DNA from: Pontibacter korlensis
GTDB taxonomy: Bacteria; Bacteroidota; Bacteroidia; Cytophagales; Hymenobacteraceae
Assembly (NCBI RefSeq): GCF_000973725.1
Contig: NZ_CP009621.1
Location: forward strand, 4,395,001 to 4,459,000
DNA: 64,000 bases
Direction: 5' to 3'
Positions 26,913 to 36,402 of this stretch are shown in pieces (position 1 is the stretch's first letter; every line of letters starts with the position of its first letter). The position numbers were made by a program, and so were the translations under genes. The notes below the pieces were generated by a model that saw nothing but the letters and a program-made list of their open reading frames with translations, did no database searches and was not told the DNA's origin.

Positions 26913-27764
26913 TTATACAATCATTTTTTCAATTGGCACCACCAATATACCTTGTGCACCTGCAGCCTTTATCTTTTCGATAATTTCCCAGAAGTCATCT
27001 TCGTTTACAACAGAGTGGATTGAACTCCAACCTTCCTCGGCCAATGGCAGCACCGTAGGCGCCTTAATGCTTGGCAACAGTTGGCTTATTTCTTCAATTT
27101 TATCATCTGGCGAATTTAGAAGAATATACTTGGCTTTACGCGCGCGCTGCACGGCATGCACACGGAACAGCAGTTTCTCTAATATCTCACGCTTTTCCTG
27201 TGGCAGCTCCTGGTTAGCAATCAATACTGCTTCAGATTTAAACACACGTTCCACCTCTTTTAACCCATTGCTGATAAGTGTGCTGCCTGAGCTAACTATA
27301 TCGCATATAGCTTCAGCTAGTCCTATACTTGGTGCAATTTCTACAGACCCACTGATCGTATGGATGTGCGCTTGTACCCCCTGCTCATCTAAAAATGCCT
27401 GCAGCAGATTAGGATAAGACGTGGCGATGTTCTTTCCGTTCAGGTCAGAGATGGAGTTATAGTCTGCACTCTTAGGCACAGCAAGAGACAGACGGCATTT
27501 AGAGAAACCCAGCGCTTCTACAGTAAGCTCCTGCTTGCCTTCTTCTACCAGCACGTTCTGGCCAACTATGCCAATATCAGCCACACCATCGGCCACATAG
27601 CCAGGTATATCATCATCGCGAAGAAAAAGAATTTCCAGCGGAAAGTTAGTGCAGGCGGTTTTTAGTTTTAGGGAGCTGTTAATGAAAGAAATACCGCACT
27701 CCCGGATCAGGTTCAAAGAGTCATCGCTCAACCTGCCAGACTTCTGTATTGCTAATCGTAGCAT
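26913..27764 (-). CDS. hisG: ATP phosphoribosyltransferase, long form
   Basis: 283 residues, so the long (HisG-L) form that works without HisZ. N-terminal catalytic lobes with AIQKSGRL, VADIGIVGQNVL and the PRPP-binding region AICDIVSSGSTLISNGL. C-terminal regulatory HisG_C domain (about 205-283; APTVLPLAEEGWSSIHSV), which binds histidine for feedback inhibition. First committed step of the pathway. A His-rich leader ORF lies 113 bases upstream, so transcription and enzyme activity are probably both sensitive to histidine. Confidence 0.97.
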   Translation of the reverse strand: MLRLAIQKSGRLSDDSLNLIRECGISFINSSLKLKTACTNFPLEILFLRDDDIPGYVADGVADIGIVGQNVLVEEGKQELTVEALGFSKCRLSLAVPKSADYNSISDLNGKNIATSYPNLLQAFLDEQGVQAHIHTISGSVEIAPSIGLAEAICDIVSSGSTLISNGLKEVERVFKSEAVLIANQELPQEKREILEKLLFRVHAVQRARKAKYILLNSPDDKIEEISQLLPSIKAPTVLPLAEEGWSSIHSVVNEDDFWEIIEKIKAAGAQGILVVPIEKMIV

Positions 27765-27809
27765 ACTATTGGATATAGTAAAAGTATGAATTTAGAAAAA
27801 GATTATAAG

Positions 27810-27848
27810 CCTTGCGAGTTGCAAGGTTAAAACGGGCCAACGCCCAGC
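27810..27848 (-). terminator. Candidate attenuator hairpins upstream of hisG
   Basis: Minus strand, downstream of the His leader: GGGC-GTTG-GCCC followed by GTTTT (27834-27845), then CCTTGC-AACTC-GCAAGG (27810-27826) followed by CTTATAATCTTTTT. Each stem is short, so either is weaker than the hisH and trpE terminators. A separate stem, ATTCCTC-GTAA-GAGGAAT (27870-27887), covers the leader's stop codon and last His codons and could sense ribosome position. Confidence 0.5.
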
Positions 27849-27876
27849 GGGGGCAATATAGTTGTATTGATTCCTC

Positions 27877-27978
27877 TTACGAGGAATGATGGATATGGTG
27901 GAAATGTACAGGCGCAGCCTGAGCAGCGGGTGCTGACCAGCTAAGTGAAGGGCTATATGTTGGATAGGCTTTGCTCAT
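27877..27978 (-). CDS. his leader peptide (hisG operon)
   Basis: A 33-codon ORF starting MSKAYPTYSPSLSWSAP and ending AAPVHFHHIHHSS-TAA. Five of the last nine codons are His, four of them in HHIHH just before the stop. No other ORF accounts for this stretch and hisG follows by 113 bases. The His cluster overlaps a perfect 7-bp hairpin spanning the stop codon (27870-27887), and shorter T-followed hairpins come next. The design differs from the hisH leader: the peptide is longer and the His codons sit at the end. Strong by composition and context; regulation is inferred. Confidence 0.75.
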   Translation of the reverse strand: MSKAYPTYSPSLSWSAPAAQAAPVHFHHIHHSS

Positions 27979-27983
27979 GTACT

Positions 27984-27993
27984 TGTCGCAAAG
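27984..27993 (-). promoter_or_regulatory. Possible -7 element for the hisG leader
   Basis: The minus strand has TTTACTTTGC, one base short of a clean TAnnTTTG, 6-9 bases upstream of the leader ATG. Only weakly supported. Confidence 0.3.
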
Positions 27994-28018
27994 TAAACTT
28001 CTTTTGCGCTTAAATAAA

Positions 28019-28053
28019 AATTATCCTCAGGTAAAAATGCTGCCTGAGGATAA
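28019..28053. terminator. Hairpin terminator upstream of the hisG leader
   Basis: ATTATCCTCAGG pairs with CCTGAGGATAAT around a 9-11 base loop, with TTTTTATTT following on the minus strand. It lies upstream of the hisG leader, so it more likely ends transcripts coming from the 28.5 kb pseudogene. Confidence 0.8.
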
Positions 28054-28499
28054 TTATTTGTAATTGGTTGTATTTGAAGTGCAATTAGAGTCTAAAAGTA
28101 GCTTGTACTATTCTGCAATTAGTCTGATAAGCTTTTGTAAAATAAATCTGCAAACAATCATAATTAGTAAACTGCTATGTTTGTGATGCAGTATTACCTG
28201 CAAACACTTTAATCTAAAGTAATCTATGCAGCTATACCACCAGAAAATAAAAAGGTTGTCTTTGATTGCATACAAGCTACAAGGTTATCAAAGTTTAAAC
28301 TTCATGCAGCAGTTGGGCTTGCCTTCTTAGAAGTATCACATTCAGCAAGATATGTCTCTACTGCTACTTTAACTTTAAGTAAAAAAAGCTTCTTCTTTTT
28401 AGTGAAATTTTTCTGAAGGATACACGAGTTTATTTTACAGCTTTAGCTCTTGGGCTATCAGCTTGATTCGTTTTCAAACTGACGCAGACTCCATAAAAG
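28054..28499. other. AT-rich intergenic stretch
   Basis: About 450 bases between the hairpin near 28.03 kb and the 3' end of the decayed T9SS gene. No convincing ORF, RNA gene or repeat is seen. A 31-codon minus-strand frame containing HHKH exists but lacks an ATG. Confidence 0.6.
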
Positions 28500-30156
28500 C
28501 TATCTCCTCAGAACCATCTTGATTGTTTTAACGCCTGACGAAGTAACAAGCCTAGCGAAGTAAACTCCCTCTGGCAGACTACCAGCAGCAAACTCATACT
28601 CATAAAGCTTACCCGCTTCAGCAACGCCCACATCAAACTTTCTTACACTAGCTCCATTCACATCGAAAACTTCCAAGCTAAAGCTCTGCTCCTTCTCCAT
28701 CGAAAAAGAAATGTTCGTTTTGTCGTTGTAAGGGTTAGGGTAGTTAAGGTACTTAGGTGTCTCTAGAGCATCAGGCACAATAGTGCTAGTTGCAACTGAG
28801 CTCTTGCTTGAGGCTGTTTTAACATTCGGTGTATGAATAACAATTGAGCCTCCGCCTAATGACGTTATAGGATCAGCATCATCTGAAATACCCAATTCTT
28901 TATCATAAACAACTGCATCTCCGTTATTCTTATCCCATATCTTAATTCGGAATTCATCAGATGTTTTTGTTGCCGCTAAGTCACCATCTGTTGCTGTTAA
29001 CATAAAGCCGTAGTTGCCAGATCCATTCATAGTACCAGTACCTTTATACTGTGCTTTTGAACCTGCTACATTAAGCCATTCATAGGCTGTACTTCTAAAG
29101 TTAAGGTTACCGGTTGGCCAGTGCAGCCGTGATACCCTTGGGATTAACAGTTAGTGTAGCAGCACTACTAAATACACTTGTACTACATCCCGAAACAACT
29201 ACACGGTACTGGTACCCGTTCATATCAACAGTTGGCGCAGTAACAGTATAAGAAGATGAGTTTGCTCCAGCTATGTTACTCCACGTAGCTCCCATCGAAG
29301 TAGACAACACCTGCCACTGGTACCCTGATACAGAACCAGAAGGAGTCACAGAAAAAACTGGATCAACATTATTACCATAAGTGGTAATTTGATTTGCAGG
29401 TTGAGAAGCAGCGGCAATGGTAGGTGCTATACAAGATGCTACATAAACTCCTGTTATAGTGTTAGCTCCATTATTAGGTAGTTTGTAAGAGTTGGTCGGC
29501 CCTGTTTGTGTGCTTGAACCAGCAGTGACTGTTGTACTTCTATACAAAACTCCTGCTACTGTAATATCAGGGAAAGTATAGTTTATATGATCATCTTTTG
29601 GTACTGCTATAGCAACCGGAGTAGCAGGTGGGGTAAAGGTTTCGGTTGAGAAAGAAGTTCCAGATGTAGCATTGATTCTGTACAAAACTTTCAAAGAAGT
29701 TGCAGAAGGTAGTCCTGAAGCAGCGAATGTAACATTTGCGTCCGTAAAATGAGTAAATGCTTCAGCCTTGGATTCCTGTCCTACAACATGCACATCAAAA
29801 GCAACACCTAAATGTCGCTCCTCAATCTGATATCTTATCGTCCACTTGCCATCCGCATCAACAGCAACATTATGATAATCATGCTGATGTTCTTCATGAT
29901 AAGCTGGCGTTTCTTTAAAGTGAACATCCGCATACTGATCTAAAGTCTAACCGGTGCCAGTAATGATAGCAATTTCTCCCGGCGCTTAATCATCTTTATC
30001 AGATGTATCCGTGGGCAAGGGTATACCCGCATCTGTGTAGGCATTCTGTGCATGAGCACTACCAGCACCCAGCAAGAGAAGCGCTAAAATCAGCAATAAC
30101 AGCTGATTAAGAACACGCTTCCCTAATAATTGTGATTGTAGAGGTGTTACATTCAT
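28500..30156 (-). pseudogene. Decayed T9SS-sorted surface protein
   Basis: The ATG at 30156 opens a signal peptide (LLLLILALLLLGAGSAHAQ). The frame then reads SDKDD, TAA (29986), APGEIAIITGTG, TAG (29947), TLDQYADVHFKET and continues in frame to LTVNPKGITAALANR and a stop at 29107. The sense continues in another frame: GNLNFRSTAYEWLNVAGSKA, TGTMNGSGNYGFMLTA, and a T9SS type A sorting domain (YPNPYNDKTNISFS to IKMVLRR). In relatives the two stops would be aromatic codons (DYAPG, TGxW). Domains: an N-terminal adhesion-like repeat, an Ig-like part (PTIAAASQPANQ), a post-COAP-like domain and the sorting tail. So there are two nonsense codons plus a frame-changing deletion near 29110. Not functional as read. 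Confidence 0.88.
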
Positions 30157-30628
30157 ATATGTAAAAGGTTAAAAATGGTTTTCAGCTATAGAAATCAGAA
30201 GATGTAAGATAATATAAACCAATTTATTACCTGCTATGAGGTAATTAGTTGCTTCTTATCATCTTCTTTAGATGATAGATTAGGAAAGGTAGTACATTAC
30301 TGTTGGAATTATTAAAAATTAAATACGCATGATACAATAAGTCAGATACCTATACAACCCAAACTGCTTATTAGCTGCATTTATTTTGTATTTATTTAAC
30401 TTATTTCATTTTTCTTAGTGCAATGTATTTACTTTATAACATAAACACGACATAATCAGCATGTTATCCCCATGCAATACTCCCTACCAGAAGGCTTTAA
30501 ACTGAGATGAGCAATCGCATAAAGTTTCTTAGCTTTGCAACCTAATATTTATTGAGTAGCCTTTTCCTTGGCATAATTTTTTCGGTTAAAGAATCGGAAT
30601 CAAAGATTCACTCAAGGACAGTAGCACC
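30157..30628. other. AT-rich intergenic region between divergent genes
   Basis: About 470 bases between the pseudogene start and the DUF2911 gene. No ORF or RNA gene seen. One small inverted repeat, ATCATCT-TCTTT-AGATGAT (30258-30276), has no T run. Promoters for both flanking genes should lie here, but no strong TAnnTTTG pair was identified. Confidence 0.5.
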
Positions 30629-31501
30629 ATGAAAAAATACATACTTAGCTTTTTCTTATTCGCAATTTTACTTCTAACTGAAGGTGGAAGTGCTTGGGCA
30701 CAGGTTCAGCTACCCCAGGCAAGTCCTGCAGCTATGCTGCGTCAGACGATAGGACTCACTGATATTACAGTTAATTATCATGCACCTAGTGTTAGAGGAC
30801 GTAAGGTTTTCGGTGAATTAGTACCCTATGGTCAGTTGTGGCGAGCTGGTGCTAACGAGGCTACCTTAGTTACATTTCAGGATGAGCTATTTTTAAATAA
30901 TGAGCGAGTGCCAGCAGGTACTTACTCGTTTTTTATCTTCCCTCAAAGCGATTCGCTGTGGCATGTAGTGCTGAATAAAGACACTACCCTTTGGGGCTTG
31001 GAGGGTTATAACGAGTTGGATGATGTAGCTTATCTGGAAGTAAAACCTGTAAAAACCGCTGATTTCACTGAAACCATGCAATTCTCATTTTCCGATATAA
31101 CGACTAATAAGGCCAAGTTAAACCTCGCCTGGGAGAACACTAAAATATCGCTGAGTATTGAGACTGATGTAGAGAAAAAGGCACTGGCTAATATCAACTA
31201 TGCTCTGGCCAATGCCGCTGCCGATGATTGGTATACATGGGCACAATGTGCCGAGTACATGCTGCCCCGCAAAGAGCACCATCAAAAGGCCTTGGAGTGG
31301 ATCAACAAGTCGATCGCTATAAAAGAAAACTTCTACAACAACTGGATTAAGGCGAAGCTTTATGCCTACAACAAAGAATATCAAATGGCTGCCACACTGT
31401 CAGCGAAAGCAATGCAGTTAGGTAATTCTGAACCCGAAAGCTACAAAACCTACGCTAAGCAAATAGAGACAGCTTATAGCGAGTGGAAGAAGCGAAAATA
31501 A
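30629..31501 (+). CDS. DUF2911-domain secreted protein
   Basis: 290 residues. Signal peptide (KYILSFFLFAILLLTEGGSAWAQ), then the DUF2911 domain (about 26-175) with PSVRGRKVFGELVPYGQLWRAGANEAT, VPAGTYSFFIFP and LNKDTTLWG. The C-terminal third is helical and TPR-like (YNNWIKAKLYAYNKEYQMAATL). The family is common in Bacteroidota and uncharacterised. Predicted periplasmic. A single-gene transcript ending in a strong terminator. Confidence 0.85.
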   Translation: MKKYILSFFLFAILLLTEGGSAWAQVQLPQASPAAMLRQTIGLTDITVNYHAPSVRGRKVFGELVPYGQLWRAGANEATLVTFQDELFLNNERVPAGTYSFFIFPQSDSLWHVVLNKDTTLWGLEGYNELDDVAYLEVKPVKTADFTETMQFSFSDITTNKAKLNLAWENTKISLSIETDVEKKALANINYALANAAADDWYTWAQCAEYMLPRKEHHQKALEWINKSIAIKENFYNNWIKAKLYAYNKEYQMAATLSAKAMQLGNSEPESYKTYAKQIETAYSEWKKRK

Positions 31502-31524
31502 CAGTCGGACGGTACTGAAATCAG

Positions 31525-31570
31525 AAACGCCTCGGGGAGCATCGATACGTTAGCTCCCCGAGGCGTTTTA
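31525..31570. terminator. Bidirectional terminator
   Basis: AAACGCCTCGGGGAGC pairs with GCTCCCCGAGGCGTTT, a 16-bp stem with a 12-base loop between the convergent DUF2911 and TonB-dependent receptor genes. Confidence 0.93.
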
Positions 31571-31572
31571 GC

Positions 31573-34005
31573 TTAAAATCTTGCAACAAAGCGCAGGTTT
31601 AGCCGCCGGCCTGTTAGATAGTTTGGAACTGCATAGGTAACACCGCTCACGTCTCGCACATAGTTGTATGAAACCCTGTTCTTGGCATCAATCAAGTTCA
31701 GTACTTCCAGGCCTACCCATAAGCTTTCTAGTCCATACTTCTTACGCTCCACTAAATCACTCTGCACCACTATCACTTTAGAAAAACCGATATCCACCCG
31801 CTTGTATGAACGACCACTAAAGGCATTTCTATACTCTGGCTGGCGTGGCGGCCCAAAAGGCAAACCGCTACCATACACCAGATTCAGATACATTCTAACG
31901 GTTGGATTATCAGGTAGGTGGTCCTGGAAAAAAACACCTACATTCAGCAACTGGTCGGTAGGTCTGCGAATATAACCTTGCTCCTGCTTCCCTATCAACT
32001 TGCCTTGAGCATTGTATAGTGATAGGGAGTCGCCCTCTACATTTTCTTTTGTTGTAAGCACACCCAGGCTTAGCCAAGACTCTGCACCTGGAATAAATTC
32101 TCCGTTAACACGCACATCAAAACCTGCAGCATAGGCTTTAGCATTGTTCTTAGCATAATACCGGAGGCGCACATTGTCCAGATCATAAGGAATCACGTTG
32201 GTCATCCACTTATAGTAGGCTTCTGTGGTAAGTTTAAAATCACGTCCCCATGCCTCAAATAAGTAGTCGCTGCCCACAATGGCATGAATGGCTCTCTGTG
32301 CTTTTAGATCTGGGTTAAGCTCTCCTTCAAAATTGCGAAGCTCTCGGTAAAAAGGAGGCTGATAGTATAAACCGAGCGCTGTTTTGAAAGACAGGTTTGG
32401 GTTATGCCTAGTTATAAAGGAATACTGTATCCGAGGAGAGATATTTAGCTCCCCATTATATTCCCAGTATGTGGCACGAAGGCCATATGTTATAGTCTTG
32501 AGTGAGTCCAGCTCAAAGGTGTGTTGCAGATAACCACTGTAGCGTAGCGTATTCAGGTTAAGCTGAGAATTAAGGTAGTAGTCCTGTGCTACATAGTCTG
32601 CTGAGTCAGTGAAGCCATACTCCACAAGTTTATCCTCAATATTTTCTGAGTTTATCTTGACTCCAAAACGTAGTGTGCTTCGCTGACTTAAACGCCAGTT
32701 GTTCCGCAGTTCAGCGGCCAACATACGAGCCAGCAGAACATTACGGGCATGATTAAACTCGCTCCCAACACCTCGCTCCTGTTGGCACTCGCCAAAGTTG
32801 TTACCATTGGTGCCCACATCGCACAAACGATAGCCTGCTTCCACGTCTCTAAACTCTCTCTCACGGGAATGCACTCCAGAAAGTATAAGCTCCGAAGTAT
32901 AATTTAGGGTGAAGCGGTGGGTCAGGTTTATACCTGCCTGGTAGGTGGCATACTCCATCTGCTCCTGCCCATCAAAGCCAATGGCTAACCTGAGCGGGGT
33001 GTTACGTGTACCGAAAGTTGTAACTTGAGATTCCGGCTCCACCCGAAAATCGTTTTTTGCATAGCTAGTGAGGATACCTATGGTCGTGCGGCCAAGGGAA
33101 GGGGTATCTTTGGACAAGTCGATATGCACATAGGCCTGTGCGTCGGAGAAAATAGGGTTATACTTACCATCCGTCTGAAGGCCTCGAAGAATATACTGAC
33201 CATTCTTATGCCTGGCGCCAAAAAGATAAGAAACCCTCTTGTTTTTAGAAGCTGACTCTAAATGTACAGAACCACCAGTAAGCCCTCCGCTTACTGATGC
33301 AGCAAATTCTGTAGGCTGCTTATACATTATATTGAGTACTGAAGATAGCTTGTCGCCATACCTCGGCTGCCAACCACCAGAGGAAAACTGTATGTCCCCC
33401 ACCAAATCAGGGTTTACAAAGGAAAGCCCCTCCTGCTGTGCTGCGGTTATCAGAAAAGGTCTGTAAATTTCAATATTGTTTACATACACCAGGTTCTCAT
33501 CGTAGTTACCGCCACGCACTGAGTACGTACTAGAGAGCTCATTATTACTGGTAACACCTGGTAAGGTAACCAGGATCTTGTTGAAGTCACCGAAAGCAGA
33601 TGGGAGGTTTTTAACATCCCGGGAGTCTAAGGTTGTGAGGCTAACCCGCTCCCTTGTATCATTGCCCTTTGCTCGAACATCAATGGTTTGTAGCTGCTGC
33701 AGATCAGGCTCAAGTATAAACTGCAGGTTCCTGGTTTCTCCTGAGCGTAGCTTTAGCGTTTGGTCTAGCTCTTTATAGCCTAAATACCGCACCGATACCA
33801 CCAACTCCTGTTCTACAGGCACAGCAAGTACAAAATCGCCCGCTGCATTTGTTTGGGCGCCAATGGAGGTACCCTTTATTGCCACTGTAGCTAACTCAAG
33901 TGGTTCGCGGTGCTGGTTTAGCACCTTACCAGTGAGTTTAGCCTGTTGTGCTGAAACACCTAACGGCAAAAGCATAAGAAACCATACCGACAGATATTTC
34001 AGCAT
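31573..34005 (-). CDS. TonB-dependent outer-membrane receptor with carboxypeptidase-like regulatory domain
   Basis: 810 residues. Signal peptide (MLKYLSVWFLMLLPLGVSAQ), CarboxypepD_reg-like domain (about 22-105, LTGKVLNQHREPLELATVAIKG), plug (about 115-230, GVTSNNELSSTYSVRGGNYDEN), then a 22-strand-type barrel ending RLNLRFVARF with terminal Phe, the BAM recognition residue. It imports a substrate across the outer membrane using TonB-ExbBD energy. No SusD partner is adjacent, so it is not a typical PUL receptor, and the substrate is unknown. Two short Cys-containing inserts (CDVGTNGNNFGECQQ) lie in an extracellular loop. Confidence 0.93.
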   Translation of the reverse strand: MLKYLSVWFLMLLPLGVSAQQAKLTGKVLNQHREPLELATVAIKGTSIGAQTNAAGDFVLAVPVEQELVVSVRYLGYKELDQTLKLRSGETRNLQFILEPDLQQLQTIDVRAKGNDTRERVSLTTLDSRDVKNLPSAFGDFNKILVTLPGVTSNNELSSTYSVRGGNYDENLVYVNNIEIYRPFLITAAQQEGLSFVNPDLVGDIQFSSGGWQPRYGDKLSSVLNIMYKQPTEFAASVSGGLTGGSVHLESASKNKRVSYLFGARHKNGQYILRGLQTDGKYNPIFSDAQAYVHIDLSKDTPSLGRTTIGILTSYAKNDFRVEPESQVTTFGTRNTPLRLAIGFDGQEQMEYATYQAGINLTHRFTLNYTSELILSGVHSREREFRDVEAGYRLCDVGTNGNNFGECQQERGVGSEFNHARNVLLARMLAAELRNNWRLSQRSTLRFGVKINSENIEDKLVEYGFTDSADYVAQDYYLNSQLNLNTLRYSGYLQHTFELDSLKTITYGLRATYWEYNGELNISPRIQYSFITRHNPNLSFKTALGLYYQPPFYRELRNFEGELNPDLKAQRAIHAIVGSDYLFEAWGRDFKLTTEAYYKWMTNVIPYDLDNVRLRYYAKNNAKAYAAGFDVRVNGEFIPGAESWLSLGVLTTKENVEGDSLSLYNAQGKLIGKQEQGYIRRPTDQLLNVGVFFQDHLPDNPTVRMYLNLVYGSGLPFGPPRQPEYRNAFSGRSYKRVDIGFSKVIVVQSDLVERKKYGLESLWVGLEVLNLIDAKNRVSYNYVRDVSGVTYAVPNYLTGRRLNLRFVARF

Positions 34006-34022
34006 CAGGGCTTTCTTTATTT

Positions 34023-34676
34023 TTATTTGATTGATTTTAGATCAGCTATAGTCTGAATAGGATCAGCCGAGGAGAATACAAAGCTACCTGCCACTAGCAC
34101 ATCAGCACCTTTTTCCAGAAGCAGTGGCGCATTGTTCTGATTCACGCCTCCGTCAATTTCTATCAAAGCTTGTGAGTTACGCTGCACCATCAGATTTTTC
34201 AGTGCCTCGATCTTGCGGTAGGTGTTCTCAATAAACTTCTGCCCACCAAAACCTGGATTTACCGACATCAGGCATACGAGATCAACATCCGCAATTACGT
34301 CCTCCAGCAGCTGCACAGATGTATGAGGATTAACTGCTATACCTGCTTTTGCACCTGTAGCTTTTATTTGCTGCACTGTACGGTGCAGGTGTGTGCAAGC
34401 CTCTATATGAACGGAAATTGTGTCAGCACCAGCTTCTCTGAACTTCTCTATATAAAGCTCAGGCTCTACTATCATCAGGTGCACATCCATCGGCTTCTGA
34501 GCATGGCCTTTAATGGATTCCATTACTGGAAAACCGAAAGAAATGTTTGGCACAAATCGTCCGTCCATTATATCAATGTGCAGCCAGTCGGCCTGGCTCT
34601 TGTTCAGCATCTCTACTTCCGACTGCAGATTGGCAAAGTCAGAAGCGAGTACAGAAGGGGCTATTAAAGGTCTCAT
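34023..34676 (-). CDS. rpe: Ribulose-phosphate 3-epimerase
   Basis: 217 residues from the ATG at 34676 (MRPLIAPSVLASDFANL), the normal start; an upstream in-frame start would add a hydrophobic stretch foreign to the family. Catalytic Asp in LHIDIMDGRFVPNISFG and in EIDGGV; metal-ligand His in DVHLMI; MSVNPGFGGQ phosphate loop. Interconverts ribulose-5-P and xylulose-5-P in the pentose phosphate pathway. It lies 17 bases before the receptor gene on the same strand. Confidence 0.97.
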   Translation of the reverse strand: MRPLIAPSVLASDFANLQSEVEMLNKSQADWLHIDIMDGRFVPNISFGFPVMESIKGHAQKPMDVHLMIVEPELYIEKFREAGADTISVHIEACTHLHRTVQQIKATGAKAGIAVNPHTSVQLLEDVIADVDLVCLMSVNPGFGGQKFIENTYRKIEALKNLMVQRNSQALIEIDGGVNQNNAPLLLEKGADVLVAGSFVFSSADPIQTIADLKSIK

Positions 34677-34734
34677 ACCTGCAAAGGTAAATATTAAAGG
34701 GAAAAGAAGAGGATGAATCAAACATCAAAAGCCG

Positions 34735-36399
34735 CTACAATTTAATAAACCGCAAAGTTGTAAAACGGCTGCCAGTGCGAACACGACACAAATAAAGTCC
34801 GCTCTTGAGCTGTTGAGGCTGTAGCTTTATTTTCTGCTCCGGCTGAGACTGAGTAATCGTTTGCCGATATACTTGTTTACCAGTCGCATCCAGTATCTGC
34901 AGCTCTACAGGTTGTTGCAGCCACTCCTGGCCCAAGTACAGCACAATCGGATCGCGTTGCACAGGATTAGTAATGTATACGGCATTGTTCAGCGACAAAC
35001 CTGGCAGAGCAGTTACAGTTCGGCTATAGTTTGGAATACCATACCCTATATTGTTATCAGGCACAGAAGCATTGCTGCCGCTCTGGCGCAACAGCTGGAT
35101 CATCTCCATATTTGTCCTTCCTGGATTAGCTTGCCAAAGGCTTGCGGCAAAGCCTGCCAAGATAGGCCCGGCAAAGGAAGTACCATTGCCTCGCACTACA
35201 TTACCCGCTGTATTGAGGAAATAAGCCATTTGTCCTAAAGCTACCACATCAGGCTTTATCTGCCCATCAGCTGTTGGCCCAAATGAACTAAACACAGCCT
35301 TTGTACCAAGAGAGTCCACAGCCCCAACTGTAAGCACAGAATCAGCATCAGCCGGTGCAGAAATGTACCTCCATGAATTATTTCCTTCGTTACCGGCACT
35401 AACTACTACCAGCATACCAGTTGCAGCAGCATAGTCGGCAGCTCTGGAAACTATTGTGGTGTTACCATCCATATCCTGGTAGGAATAGCTTTGTGAGGGA
35501 GCGTCAAAGACAGTATAACCCAGCGAAGAGTTGATGATATCAGCACCCGCGCTATCTGCATATTCTGCTGCAAGAAGCCAGTTGACTTCTTCTATATTAT
35601 GCTCTGTGGCGGCATCCTCAGTACGCAGCAACAAGTAATTAGCCGCATAGGCAGTGCCAATCATCTTGCCTGGTGCATAAGCAGCCATTGTAGAAAGCAC
35701 CCCGGTACCATGTGCACTGGCACCAAACACATGCTCCTGTTTTGCGACAAAATCGTAAGTGCCTTTTAACTGATCGTTCTGAAACAGATGGGAGAATGCA
35801 GCAATATTATCTACACCAGGAAAACCCGCATCAAACACAGCAATGGTCATACCCAGTCCTGTGAAGCCATCTGCATGCAATTCATCGGCACCAAGCATAT
35901 CCGCCTGATGAAAGGCCGGGCCATAATCGTCGCTTTCCAGAACAGGTAAGGCAGCCATGGCAGCCGCCACTGACTCCAGCTTTTGCTCAGCCCTGCGCAG
36001 TTTTACTCCCGCTGGTAAAGCTATTTTATTTAATGACCGGGTGCTAAGTACAAAAGGTAACTCCTCCAACTCCTGCAGCTCCGCATCAGAACATTGCACT
36101 ACAGCTGCGTTAAACCACCTGGAAGTATATAGCACTGTCACACCATCCTCCTGCAGTCTATCGACATAAGCAGGGTTTACGGGAAGGTCATGAAAGGTAA
36201 GGGGAATGTTTTGTCGCCGCCTGCGCTCTAAAGCTTTTGGAGATAAGTAAAGGAGCGGTTCTGAGAAGGTATAAGGAGAGTTATTTTTATCTGTGAAGTA
36301 CACTAAACGCTTCTGCTCCTCTACGTCTATGTTACCAGGATCCTGCGCAAAAGCTGGCAGAAACAGTAACAAGCAGATGTAGAGGAGCAGAAAACGCAT
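34735..36399 (-). CDS. S8 subtilisin-like serine protease with T9SS sorting domain
   Basis: 554 residues. Signal peptide (MRFLLLYICLLLFLPAFAQ), a short inhibitor-like pro-region (RLVYFTDKNNSPYTF, LSPKALERRRRQ), then the catalytic triad: Asp in IAVFDAGFPGVDN, His in SAHGTGVLS, Ser in GNGTSFAGP, with VVSAGNEGN for the oxyanion Asn. The C-terminus has a T9SS type A domain (NPVQRDPIVLYLG, LQILDATGKQVYRQTI, LKSGLYLCRVRTG). Exported through the outer membrane and probably surface-attached or released. Substrates unknown. Gap of 3 bases to the lipoprotein upstream. Confidence 0.95.
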   Translation of the reverse strand: MRFLLLYICLLLFLPAFAQDPGNIDVEEQKRLVYFTDKNNSPYTFSEPLLYLSPKALERRRRQNIPLTFHDLPVNPAYVDRLQEDGVTVLYTSRWFNAAVVQCSDAELQELEELPFVLSTRSLNKIALPAGVKLRRAEQKLESVAAAMAALPVLESDDYGPAFHQADMLGADELHADGFTGLGMTIAVFDAGFPGVDNIAAFSHLFQNDQLKGTYDFVAKQEHVFGASAHGTGVLSTMAAYAPGKMIGTAYAANYLLLRTEDAATEHNIEEVNWLLAAEYADSAGADIINSSLGYTVFDAPSQSYSYQDMDGNTTIVSRAADYAAATGMLVVVSAGNEGNNSWRYISAPADADSVLTVGAVDSLGTKAVFSSFGPTADGQIKPDVVALGQMAYFLNTAGNVVRGNGTSFAGPILAGFAASLWQANPGRTNMEMIQLLRQSGSNASVPDNNIGYGIPNYSRTVTALPGLSLNNAVYITNPVQRDPIVLYLGQEWLQQPVELQILDATGKQVYRQTITQSQPEQKIKLQPQQLKSGLYLCRVRTGSRFTTLRFIKL

Positions 36400-36402
36400 A
36401 GA

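Noticed and set aside
28019..28053. Strong hairpin as the hisG attenuator
   Set aside because: It lies upstream of the His leader ORF, so the leader could not control it. It is better read as a terminator of upstream transcription.
28108..28203. Minus-strand 31-codon frame with HHKH upstream of hisG
   Set aside because: It has only a TTG start, three His, and lies upstream of a terminator. The ORF at 27877-27978 is a much better His leader.
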